A stretch of 64,000 nucleotides of DNA, from the NCBI GenBank assembly GCA_024114885.1, contig CP099427.1, positions 2,239,396 through 2,303,395 of the forward strand, read 5' to 3'. The stretch comes from Septoria linicola (taxonomy: Eukaryota > Ascomycota > Dothideomycetes > Mycosphaerellales > Mycosphaerellaceae). Below, one piece after another: positions 40,983 to 51,249 of this stretch; the stretch's first letter is position 1; each line of letters begins with the position of its first letter. The notes under the pieces were generated by a model. The model saw only the letters and a program-made list of their open reading frames with translations. It was not told the DNA's origin and did no database searches. The position numbers were made by a program, and so were the translations under genes.

Positions 40983-43841
40983 TCACTCTTGGAATGGTCT
41001 GCCAGTGAAGCGACTCACCCTCGCCATTGCTGCAGCTCGATGTTTACTGAAGTGTATGGCTTTTGCCTGGTGCGCTGTTGAAGCTGCTGCAGGAGGCGAC
41101 TGCTGTGTCTGCACACTTTCCTCCACTTTCGGTGGACTCTGTTGAGCGCGACGATACTCGAAGACATCGATGTCTTGAAGTCTCCTGCCAGTCTCCTTTC
41201 CACTGCCACCACTACTGCTGGCGATTGTGCTGTTGCTGCGCTTTGAGGGAGCGAATGTAGGCAAAGCTTGCTGCAGGATCTGCAGACTTTCGAAAGGCGG
41301 TTTCGGCGGCACAGGAGGAGCCGATCGGCGAGCATCTTTGATAGGCGTGGGCGGCGGAGTCATATCTGAGTCTTGGGACGAGATGGACCGCGAGCGTGAC
41401 GAATTTGTGTCGGGCCCCCCTGATGGCACCGCAGAGTCTTTCCGCTTCATGTCCGACTCTGGTCGATCAGCCTGTGGAGTAAGCTGCAGCTCTGTCTCAG
41501 ACAGCGACGACATGTTCGAGCTGGCATGGCTGTATGTACTATAGCGATTGCTATCGGTGACTGGCGTGCTGGGTGCAGGACGACTCGGCTCTGCAGGCGA
41601 AGGCGGAACAAAGAGAGTGTCGATTGTGGGAGCGGTCGATGTAGGTCTGGGAGCTACTGAAGCTCTTCTTGAGTTCCCTCGTGGCGTTGGAGTGCGCTCA
41701 GGTCGGATTGTGGTCTGAGGAGTGGCCAACGATAGCCTCTGGTTGAACTCTTTTCGGATCGGCTCCCAAGTACTTCCTTTCTGTCGAAGTGCATCCTGCC
41801 ACTCCGCATTCCTGGTTGCGCAAGTCGTCGCATCTTCTTCCGTGGCGTGCTCGTGGAATTCGCAAAGATTGACGCGCCAGCTTGGTGTGTGCTCTCTCAG
41901 CTTAGGAAAGATGCCGCGCGTGAACTGATAGTCGAGCAGATCATGCAAGAATTGGGGTGGGAGAAGCTGAGCATAGCCACTTCGATCTCGGGGGAGTCCT
42001 CGAAACGTGAACGCAGCTTCTTGGATGAGGTAGCTGCACAGCAAAGAGTGTGGTAGGTTGAGCTTGTAAGCTAGGCGCAGGTTGTCCGGCAAAGAGCTTG
42101 CGGATGGGTGTCCGTTCTCTCGCTGCTCGACAAACTTGTCCATGACTGCATTGCGCAGGCTCGGTATCTTCATGCGCACAGCAAAGGCATACAAGTGAAT
42201 GAGGTCTTGCTGATGCTTCCTCACCATGAAGCGGGCTTCGTTTGTCTCACGCTCCGGCTCTGGCTCACGAGCACAGCGTGCAGGCGTCATCTCGTCGGAG
42301 TCAGCAGAGTCATCGTCGGAGAGTTCCTGAATGCCGCCGAGGTGTAAAGAGAATGATTTGTCAGAGTCGGAGTCGACATCAATGCCAGAGTCTCGTGTGG
42401 ATGAACTGTCCTCGCTACGACGGACTCTCTCTTTGCCCTTGGGTGTCTTTGGGCGTGGACTGACGAAGTCGCCAATTCTCTCCTCCTGTATGGTCGGAAG
42501 AGTGATCTCAGCAGAGTATAGCCACGATGCGAAAAGAGCAAAGTCTCTTGGTTGTTCTCGTAGAAGTACGACCTTGTCGTTGGGTGGGCCATGCCAGGCA
42601 TCACCAAAAGTCTCGTTGAAGAAGCCTGAGTGGTAGCATGCGAGCTCTTTATGTAGGGTGAATGGGACCTGGCCGCGGCCGAGCAGTACCGTGCATGTGC
42701 CACGAAGAAGTTTGCTGGAGAAAGTCAGTACAACACCACTTTGTCTGGGAGACGACCTCACTGAATGGTCGGTCCAACCACGGGTCGTGGTGGCTCGATA
42801 CCAAGCGTAAGCGCATCTGGCAATGGCAAAGCACAACGAGCTTTGCATAGCGTTTGGTCTTCTTTGCTGACATGACAGTGAAAGTAGCATGGAGAGTACT
42901 CCCAGAATGGCTGTGGCAGGTTATCATGATGTTGCTCGATAGCTCGTGGCGACTCGTGATATCGACTGTGCACGGCTCGATTGTATGGAGCAGGAAAGAG
43001 ATGTGCTGTGAGAAGCAGATCGAGCCATGAGTCCTTGTCGTCATGCAGCCGATGTGCTCCTTCGAAAAGTAGGTAGTCCTGCAGTCGCATCAAGTACGGT
43101 TTCTGATTCGGTCCAGAACTGCCCAGACTGTCATCCCATCCGAATGCGCCAGCGGCGAAGGCTCGCTCGATTGCCGGCAAAGCTGTTGTTCTGCAGTGTC
43201 TGTCATTCTGATTCCACAGTCGAGTGATGGCAAGGTTTGATAGCTCCCACAGTTCGTGACGTGATGCAAAGAGGTAGACATCGATCAAGTCCTCATCACG
43301 CCATGATCCTGCTCCTTCGACGATCTTGTGTGCCTGCTTTGCCACCAAGCGCCTGGCTGGACGTGAAGTTGGTGGATGTTCATCTGGGAGAACGAGCTGT
43401 CCAGTGTAAAGCCAGGCTGAGAACACTCGAAACAGCCCAGGACTCAGAGACCTGATGTCGAATGGACGATCAGCAGGACATGGGCTGATGTCGCCGAGAA
43501 GGCAGGTGTCCTGGAATGTGTTCCGCGGCGTCTCGACATCTCCGCCGCATCGAAGCAGTTCGTCACAAAAGCTCGGACATCGTTCTCGGAGCAAATTTGT
43601 GTGCAGCGTGAAGGGGATTGCACCCGGGCCGACCTCAAAGGTATGGAGTTCTTGGTATGCGCCGCTGGGCGAGTGTCAGTGATGGGCGGATTAAAGCAAG
43701 AGAGTTGGGGCTGTCGCACAAGCGCCAGAGTTTGAACTCATACTGGATGGTCCATCCCGACTTCTTGGACTCCTTCTCGCGAGATGGAGCGTTGATGACT
43801 AGGGTCAGACGCTTGTTGATGGTTGTTTGCGTGGCTGCCAT
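40983..43841 (-). CDS. Protein with two BTB/POZ domains in tandem
   Basis: Three exons on the minus strand: 43744-43841, 42762-43664 and 40983-42714, with introns of 79 and 47 bp. Both introns have a perfect GT..., CTGAC, CAG set and phase 2, giving 910 residues. The start is MAATQTTINKRL. The first BTB starts at about residue 38 (HTFEVGPGAIPFTLHTNLL) and includes FRVFSAWLYTGQLVLP. The second (LLRGTCTVLLGRGQVPFTLH, FALFASWLYSAEITLP) begins right after the second intron. An acidic insert (DSGIDVDSDSDKS) and a helical C-terminal region with RVNLCEFHEHATEED follow. The last 300 residues are Ser/Pro-rich with PPTPIK and PPVPPKPP motifs. Without the 47-bp intron the first part would end at VVGPTIQ with a stop, so two separate genes are the alternative. 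Confidence 0.68.
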
Positions 43842-44451
43842 TGCGAAGCATCTTCACAGGAACAGTCAGCTGAGCATGTGTGATGACTGTGAGAGATGCG
43901 AAAGAATGCATGTTGGAAAATGGGAGAAGAAGAGGAGGAAATGAGAGCAGCTGGGATGCAGTATTGGGGCTCGAAGCATGATGGTTATGCTTCAAGCGTG
44001 GCAGTCTTCCGCGGATCCAACCACATCCAGGGATTTTGCGGGTTGGAAGACAGGGAATGCATTGCTTTGCTTTCTGAAGAGGGCAATGCAAGCGTGAAGA
44101 TGCAGGTCAAAGTCGGAGACATGTTGCACCTCGTTGTCTGTTGAAGATGGCGGAGCGGTGGCGGAGATGGACTTGTGCTGGCGGGGGTGTAGAACCCGAC
44201 ACACTAAACTGGGTGATGACAGTCAACTTTGATGGCGATGTCCTTGATGTTGATGTCGTTGATGATGGTGAGAGGAAGAACTGGAAGAGATGGATGTCGC
44301 CGCCGCCAAGTGAGAGAGCGGAACAGCCTCCGCCCTCCCCTCCCCTCCCCTGCCCCCCATGCAGATGCAGCCAGTTTTGCGACAAATGTGCATATCGAGC
44401 CTCGACACATTGTCACATATCGACCACTTCCTTTGACTGCTTCACTTCAGC
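43842..44451. other. Divergent promoter region
   Basis: About 600 bp between the dual-BTB gene (minus) and the Clr5-like gene (plus). It includes a C-rich tract (CCCTCCCCTCCCCTCCCCTGCC, 44333-44355) about 100 bp upstream of the plus-strand start, of the kind seen in fungal promoters. Confidence 0.4.
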
Positions 44452-45064
44452 ATGCCCGGCGGTCGACCTTCCGTCCCGCTGGACGAGCACAAATCCTTCA
44501 TTGTCGACTGCATTTCGCTGGTCGGACTGACGCAGCAGGAAGTGTGCGACGAACTCGAGCAATCACACGACATCAAAGTCGGACGATCGACGCTGGTCAA
44601 AACACTTGCACGATGGGGCGTTCGAACTCGACGACCCAACTTCAGCGATACGCCGGCACTGCGCATGCGACTGAACCACTACTTCCACCACACGCGGCAG
44701 ACGGATGCCGAAATCTCGGCGACGTTGACCAAAGATGAGGGAATGAACATTACGCCGGTTCGTGTTGCCAAACTGAGGAAGAAGATGGGATTGTACAAGC
44801 GAGTGGGTGCCGACAAGAAGGACGTCACGGAGCAGAGCATCGCAGAGGTGCTGAAGGTCGAGTTTGAGGAGAACGAAGATGTGCGCAAGCTGGGCCAGAA
44901 AGCGCTGTACCACTATCTGCGCACGAAGCACGGCATCACGGGCAGACATCGCATCTTCACCGTTGCGAAGCGACTCGATCCTGAAGGGCCCGAGAGAAGA
45001 TTGAGAGCGCAGAGGAAGGAGGCGAGAAGGAACGGACTGGAGAAGGAGCGACGCGCCAAAGAGC

Positions 45065-45113
<49 letters not shown>

Positions 45114-45348
45114 ACAGGAGCAGGAACAGGCAGACGCGACTGATGATCAACAACAGCAGCCACTTCCTTCGCAGTATTTGCCACTTGATCCTGCCATCTA
45201 TCACGCCGACTATGCTCAGCAGCATCATCCCGCATATCCCGCATACACCAACGATCGGCATGTCACCGCCGGCCCAGACATGCATCAGTACCCTCAATAT
45301 GCTCATCACGGCCATCAGAACTACCACTACCACCAGAACTCGTACTGA
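44452..45348 (+). CDS. Putative DNA-binding protein with Clr5-like helix-turn-helix and a Glu-Gln repeat
   Basis: One exon of 298 residues beginning MPGGRPSVPLDEHKSFIVDC. Residues 8-55 have the Clr5-type layout: a first helix, LTQQEVCDELEQSHDIKVGRSTL and RWGVRTRR. A second helix-turn-helix-like segment follows (TDAEISATLTKDEGMNITPV, then RVAKLRKKMGLYKR) and a third region to about 185. The middle is strongly basic (RRLRAQRKEARRNGLEKERR). A run of about 11 Glu-Gln dipeptides (residues 205-227) is coded by a GAGCAG microsatellite. The C-terminus is His/Tyr/Pro-rich. Clr5 was named for a fission-yeast silencing factor; the role here is inferred only from the helix-turn-helix. Compared with neighbours the gene is intact. 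Confidence 0.68.
45063..45130 (+). repeat. GAGCAG hexanucleotide microsatellite, coding
   Basis: About eleven copies of GAGCAG (a few GAACAG) in frame, coding Glu-Gln. Each added or lost unit keeps the frame, so length variation between strains is expected. Confidence 0.85.
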
Positions 45349-45378
45349 GAACGTGCTCCACTCTATACCTGTTCTGGC

Positions 45379-47106
45379 ATGGACAAAATTGGCAGGAAGT
45401 ACTCGATCTGTATCTGGTCTGCTGTGCTGAGCATTGGCAATGCTTTCCAAGTCGGCAGTCAATACCCATACTGGGAGGTCATGCTTATTGGCAGGATTGT
45501 TGCTGGACTTGGTGAGCATATGATGCGAAGACCATAGTGTGGCTCGTGCTGACAATGCTTCAGGCGTTGGTGGACTATTAGTAGTCACCCCAGCTTTCAC
45601 TTGCGAAAGTGCTCCAGCACACATCCGCGCCGCCACGGTGTCCTGCTACAACCTCTTTGTCACTTTTGGACAGGTCGTCGCGAATCTGGTCAACTTTGGC
45701 ACAAATGAGCTCACCGGGACTGTTCAATGGCGTCCACCCATCGGGCTTGGCTGGGTCTGGTGTCTTGCTCTCGGCGGAGGTGTACTGCTCTTTCCCGACA
45801 CACCTCGTCACGACTTTCGACATGGAAGAGTCGATCGAGCTGCCAACACTATGGCAGGATACTATATGGTGTCAGTACCAATCATGCTCTGATCGGCAAG
45901 CAGCTTGCAGAGATGCAGGCGAAACTACAGATCGAAGAGGAGAGCAAAGCCGGATTCATGGATATCTTCACTGCGCCGAGGATGCTTTATCGAGTGTTGC
46001 TGGGATGTGCTGTCATGGCTATACAGCAGCTTGCAGGTATGTCGCATCTTCTTCCATGCTTACTGTAAGAGCCTTGCTCAGCCTGGCATTCGTAGCCGGC
46101 TGTTGTGATGCTGGGAGGCCCGCTTCGTGATTTCGAGCGCTGAGCATTGCGAAAATGTGAACGCCAGCAACTTCTCACTGCTCAAGGGAACTCTCTCGTT
46201 CAGCTGACGATCCTGCCTGAACACCGAGGCGTGCTTCTAGTAGCTTAACTGAGGCGTCACTATTGGCAAGGCACCAGCCATCATGCGCACTGGGCTGACA
46301 TTGTAAACACAGGCAACAATTTCTTCGTGTACTTCGGCACATCACTCTTCACGTCCGTCGGCATTCCGAACCCATTCGTCACAGCAATCATTCTTGGAGT
46401 CGTCAATTGTGTCGGCACAATACCTGGACTCTACCTGGTGGAGCAGTTTGGGCGACGGAGGTGTTTGACGATTGGTGCTTCCTCCAATTGCATCATGTTC
46501 CTCATCTATGCGTCGCTTGGTCAATTTGCGCTTACCAATTCTGATGGCACAAATGACCAGATAATCGGCTACTTGATGATTGTCTTCGCTTGTTTGTTCA
46601 TATTCGTCTTCGCAGCAACGTGGGGACCAATGGTAAGCTCCCTGACAAAAAGTATCGATAGCTGTGAGCGTATGTGCTAACACTTCGCAGGCATGGACAG
46701 TCATTTCCGAAATCTTCCCTTCTCAATTCCGCAGCGTCGGCATCTCTCTCTCCTGCACCAGCGTCTGGATCTTCAACTTCTACATCGCCTTCAGCACATC
46801 ATTCGTCGTCAATGCCATCGGCTTTGCATATGGATACTTCTTTGCTGCGTGTGCAATCTCATTGTCGCATTGATTATCTTCTTCTTCCTGCCCGAGACTC
46901 CTGGACGCACACTTGAGGAGATTGATACGATGTTTTTGCTGGCGATCAAGCCTTGGAAGAGTTCGAAGTGGGTGTCGCCATCTGCGGAGGAGTTGGGCGA
47001 TGCGGATCGCAGGAGGCTGAGTGCGGCTGGAAAGCTCCCTATGAGAGAGAAGAGTCGTCAAGGAAGTCTGTCGGGTGATGCGATTCACGCCGAGAATGTT
47101 GCTTGA
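45379..47106 (+). pseudogene. MFS hexose transporter, 5'-truncated and frameshifted
   Basis: Begins abruptly with DKIGRKYSICIWSAVLSIGN, the loop after the second helix of sugar porters; the first two helices are absent. Exons can be followed through GRIVAGLG | VGGLLVVTP, FDGRVD-type loop, MDIFTAPRMLYRVLLGC, GNNFFVYFGTSLF, VEQFGRRRCLTIG, WTVISEIFPSQFRSVGISL and LPETPGRTLEEIDTMF. Two single-base frameshifts break it, near 45860 (after RAANTMA) and near 46848 (in FFAACNLIV). One gap between exons (46036-46315) is far longer than other introns here and may contain inserted sequence. It starts only 30 bp after the Clr5-like gene, so the 5' end was probably lost by a rearrangement. Not functional as a full transporter. 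Confidence 0.7.
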
Positions 47107-47936
47107 GTGTGGCTATGTGCACTGTGAGGAGGAAAGCTGACGTGCGTTATATGGGTAATCGAGGCGTCATTCGAACCTGGCTGATGTGCATGCTGCTCGA
47201 GGCTTGCTACAGCTTGCCACAGTAGAAGTCAGGAACCAGAGACAGAAGCGTCGTCCTCTCTGCCAAAGCTCAAGCACATCCGATCCCTCTACTGTGCTTC
47301 GGTGAATGGAACAAGAATATCCAATGCATAAGGTGAGCGGACATAAGGCAGTCCAACGCAGCAAGCTGTTGCTTCCATCGAGCAACAACGATTGTTGTTC
47401 CAGCGTAGGCACGATATTCATGAGGACTATACATTCCAGACCGACCAATATCACCAGGACGATTGTCCTCGACGAGGTACGAATGATCGCAATAAAGACA
47501 ATCACCGCAACTTACAGGCCGACACGCCTTGTGCAGACTGCACGGCGATACTCAGCGCCATAGTGCTCTCTGATGCTTTCTGAAGACGAAGCCATAACAA
47601 TATTCCTTCGACACGGTTGCACAACTTATGCTAAAGAGCTTTCTTCTGTTGGACCATTCCTTCTAGCATAGCAGGATGTCTGCTATTGCAACCTTCACAG
47701 AAGATTTCACAACGTGGGCAACCATCACTCGCCGCACGTCACTCGATGGCATAATCTGCACAATGGTCCTTTTTAGTGACCTTTGTCTATGAACACAAAG
47801 CTCTTTGTTCTAGTGCATTGGTCATCCCTTTGTTCTTTCGATGTCAAAGGTAGCATTAGATTGACCTTAGCTGCCACGATATTCGCTCTTCAGCACTTTT
47901 CAAAACTTCTCGCTCGGACCTCGAAGTTCAATAACA
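47107..47936. other. Intergenic region
   Basis: About 0.8 kb with short overlapping frames. The right part is the presumed promoter of the next gene. Confidence 0.4.
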
Positions 47937-49241
47937 ATGACTTACAGCTCACCCATCATGTCGCACGAATCAGACATGACCGTCCGACTGTCCATCCCAC
48001 TCATCTTGGCGCAGGTCGTCAAGACGAGAAGACATCTTGGAGATGCTCGCAAGTACGTTCATCGAATACTTAGCGATCTTTTCGAGATTGAGTGCTCCAT
48101 CTGTCACTGCAAGCACAACTATTCCCTACCCATCAACGACATAGCGACTGAAGAAGAAGATCTCAGTACTGACAAGTGGTCGATAGAGTACGATGCTGAC
48201 GTAACCCCTTCACCGCAGGAGGTATCCTCGCTGGGCGATGATCCTGCTCACATATCCTTTCGAGGGCTGCGATTGATCAGTCCTGTTCTGGCGCTTACTG
48301 AGCTTCGCAGCGTCTCGCCCAGACGGAAAAAGAGCGAGCACATTCATGCAACCACGCCTCTGAACGAGACTTCGGCAGTACTCTACCGCGTGCAGCAATC
48401 GCAGAAGACAATCACGATCATCGGCGGCACCGATGAAGCCCGTTCTTTCTTGTACGCATCTTCTACAAGTCGCATGAATGTGCACGTCGATAGCACCACT
48501 GGCGCATTTGCAGAAGACGTATACAGCAGAGTCAACCGTCTCCTGGAGACTTGTGCCCGACAATACGACTTCCTGACGGGCTGTCTCAAATCCGACAGAG
48601 TCTTCGACATCTTCTCTATGTCGCAGCCAATGCAGCAGACACACGAGGACGAGGAGGATGAGTATGATAACGAGCTGTTCTGTGGACGACATGCTTTTGA
48701 CTCTGCGATGAACTTTGATCAGGCACCTAGCACTCTTGATCCTGCGCAGGGTGAGGCTTGGGTTGATGTAGTTGTCAAGACTGTCATTGGTTGCCGCAAA
48801 GCTTCAGAGTCGTACTTCAATTGGCAGCTCAGCAGTCACGGCGACTTCACCGGGCCTGGCTTTGGACCTATGGATCTGCTCTTTGCTCTTGGTGTTGAGC
48901 ATTCGACGACGGATTTCTACAAGACTCGATTGGCAGCTCGCAGCGGGCGTCATAATGAAGCGATTGCTGAGGCCGTGACGGCGATCTCTATTGGAAATCC
49001 TCTTGGTGCACTTGCATTGCATGTCGCGAACGCTGCTTTGTCTGCTGCTGATCCAGAGAGCCTACGCGATCGAGTCAAGTTGCGATTGCTAACTGGTGGG
49101 TATGGATTGCATCCTCGAGAGTACACCCGCCGAGCGCTGGCCGCTATTGGCGCCGAAGGTGTTAAGGATGTGGAAGAGGTGGAGCCCGCTAAGGGTATTG
49201 ATGGTATTTTCCATCTCAAGATATGGAAGCCTTCAAGCTGA
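47937..49241 (+). CDS. Hypothetical protein with an N-terminal Cys cluster and a helical C-terminal domain
   Basis: One exon of 434 residues. MSHESDM at codon 8 is an alternative start. A CxxCxC cluster (ECSICHCKHNY, Cys53, Cys56, Cys58) lies in the N-terminal part. An acidic stretch (HEDEEDEYDNELF) marks about residue 240. The region after it (AWVDVVVKTVIGCRKASESY, GVEHSTTDFYKTRLAARSGR, AIAEAVTAISIGNPLGALAL) is helical and rich in Ala. No family is recognised, no signal peptide and no membrane helix. Good composition, length and lack of lesions argue for a real gene despite the pseudogenes on both sides. Confidence 0.65.
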   Translation: MTYSSPIMSHESDMTVRLSIPLILAQVVKTRRHLGDARKYVHRILSDLFEIECSICHCKHNYSLPINDIATEEEDLSTDKWSIEYDADVTPSPQEVSSLGDDPAHISFRGLRLISPVLALTELRSVSPRRKKSEHIHATTPLNETSAVLYRVQQSQKTITIIGGTDEARSFLYASSTSRMNVHVDSTTGAFAEDVYSRVNRLLETCARQYDFLTGCLKSDRVFDIFSMSQPMQQTHEDEEDEYDNELFCGRHAFDSAMNFDQAPSTLDPAQGEAWVDVVVKTVIGCRKASESYFNWQLSSHGDFTGPGFGPMDLLFALGVEHSTTDFYKTRLAARSGRHNEAIAEAVTAISIGNPLGALALHVANAALSAADPESLRDRVKLRLLTGGYGLHPREYTRRALAAIGAEGVKDVEEVEPAKGIDGIFHLKIWKPSS

Positions 49242-49399
49242 GACATCTCGGCTTCGACTCCTTCGAGGCGTGGTGATTGAGGCATGAACGTGCTGGCAGG
49301 GAGCTAGATTATTACAGGCAACGAGAGTCAGTCATCTCGTCGTGCTACCTGTAGAGTTGCATGTCTTCGTGAGTGGTACAGTTATCGATACATACAGTT

Positions 49400-50870
49400 C
49401 TATGCAAATACAAACATAGCGCTGAGTGCAGTGATCAAGATCGTCACCCCTGTCGTCCTCGTATTCGTCGCTGCACTGTTCGTAGCATCATCTGTCGTTG
49501 GTCGTGATCCAGCAGTCCTTCCTCCATCAGGCGCACTAGCACCATGAGCTGCAGTTCCCGAAGGAAGCCCAGCACTGGCTTCAATTTCTCGGATGTTGCT
49601 CTCGGTAGCGTTGAAGACTGTCTGTGCCATGCTGATTTCATTTCTGTCCAGGTCGTGTACCACATATGCACTCCTCAAGAATGTGTCTCCAAGAATGAGG
49701 TACTGTCGTTCATTGTCGTTGAAGGGACTTGTAGCGCCTGGCAAGATGCCAAAGAAGCAGACTGCTTCTCCTCGGAACGTTGGGCCACCTGGAACTGGGA
49801 TGACCATCTCTCGCAAAGGCACCTGGATTGTGAGCTCATCGCTGAAGCGGAAGGATATGGTGTTGTCTCGTGCAGCCTGGGAGCATGATACAAGGGCCAC
49901 CTCTTGCACGGAAGAGTACATCGCACCGAACTCTGAATAGATGGCTTCCGTTATGTCATCTAGTAGGTACGTCAAGCTAGCTCCAGTGTCGAGATGCACG
50001 TCGGTGCGTAGATTTGAGCTGCTAAACATGGTAGCATTGGCATTCAGGCCGACACCAGTAAGCTCGACTGTGAGTTCTCGGTACACTCCGCGAGTTGGAA
50101 CAACCGGAAGAGTGACCAGATCGCCCTCGTACTTGGCTGTGTCCACGCCACCAAACAGAAGCCCGCCTTCCTCTGCATTCAAGTCGTTGAGCCAGATGCT
50201 GTAAGCATTTGTATTGATGTAGCCAGCTTCCACCAGGCTAAGTGGTAAGTTAGGGTAAGGTTGGCCGCCGGAAGCCACGACCACTTCATTTGCTGCGTAG
50301 CCAATGCCGAGGATGCCGTCTGTCGTGGTGGATTCATAGCCGACGCCGAATTGCTGCTACGGGAGCACAACCTCTTCGTTTAGTAGCCTCACTTCGTCTC
50401 GAACATAGTCGCCTGTTGACTTAGAGCCATCCACATATCGGATCGTGAAGTTACTCTTAATGTACTCGTAGGCAGAAGAGTCGTTTCCGATGTATGTGCC
50501 AGTTTCGCATGCATCTCCCCGCCCAGATGTGTACAGCTGGCTGTTCGCATAGTTGAGCCACAAGTCGCTACTTCCGGTGTCGACATGTACCTGGAAGGTT
50601 TGGGGTGGCGTGCCGACTGTCATGTTCATGTAGTAGAGGAACAGCTCATTCTGGAGAGCAACATTCACCGTCTGGCCCTCTGCTTGCCGTCGCTGGTGAG
50701 CCCATCGTCTTCGATCACGGGCTGCTGGCTGGGTCTGCATGATGGTGTCGATTCAGCTTTTGCTGCAGAACTTTGGACGCTTGTCCATCACTCCTCTCAG
50801 CCAGTGTGAGCGCTGTTGCAGTGCTGCCAAGAACGGTGAATAGAAGTGGTATAGTGGTTGAGTGCTTCAT
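49400..50870 (-). pseudogene. GPI-anchored-type aspartic protease (family A1), two lesions
   Basis: An ATG at 50870 starts a signal peptide (MKHSTTIPLLFTVLGSTATA). After about 48 codons a tandem CCAGCCAG at 50725-50732 (four extra bases) throws the frame off. The main frame then runs RRWAHQRRQ, VGTPPQTFQVHVDTGSSDLW (first catalytic Asp) and YVDGSKSTGDYV. A TAG at 50357-50359 stops it immediately before QQFGVGYESTTTDGILGIGY. It continues open through DVHLDTGASLTYL (second catalytic Asp) and YLILGDTFLRSAYVVHDL to a Ser/Thr-rich tail and a hydrophobic end (TGVTILITALSAMFVFA), as in a GPI signal. Both lesions are simple and the rest is undamaged, so inactivation looks recent. Intact relatives are cell-surface yapsin-like proteases. 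Confidence 0.8.
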
Positions 50871-51249
50871 GGTTAGTATGTTGCGTCCGACTTACTTTGC
50901 TCTAGGAAACCCAGGATTCTGAATCCTTTGTATGATATTGACTCTACATGACGCGCAAGCCTTTCGGAAGTGAGAAAGCTTCGTGCTCCCATGGCGGAGC
51001 AGTTTGGTGGCGTGCCAACGCGCCAAGCACCTGCCCAGCTGAGAGGCGAAAGAAGACGCAGACGTCACTCCGAGGGCGAACACCGCTTGATGAGAGCATA
51101 TCATACAGACAGCTGTGTCAGGCGGCGCAGAAACGACTTACTGTCGACTCTCGGCGACGCTCTCGGAGAATGCTCTCTATTAGCGGTCCATCGCTATGGC
51201 CACAAATTCATCCTGGCTACTATGCTCTAAAGCTCTTCCTCGAGGTATA
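50871..51249. other. Transition region, no gene
   Basis: Last normal-composition sequence before the telomeric repeats. Two 86-100-codon frames overlap on the plus strand without features. Confidence 0.5.

Noticed and set aside
42758..43841. Separate single-BTB gene ending at 42758
   Set aside because: Possible, but the perfect 47-bp intron with matched phase leading straight into the second BTB domain makes one gene more likely; kept as the alternative in the gene entry.
50357..50359. Programmed stop-codon readthrough in the aspartic protease
   Set aside because: The context TAG-CAG-CAA meets the first half of the CAR-YYA readthrough consensus but not the second, and a separate frameshift upstream already breaks the gene; mutation is the simpler reading.
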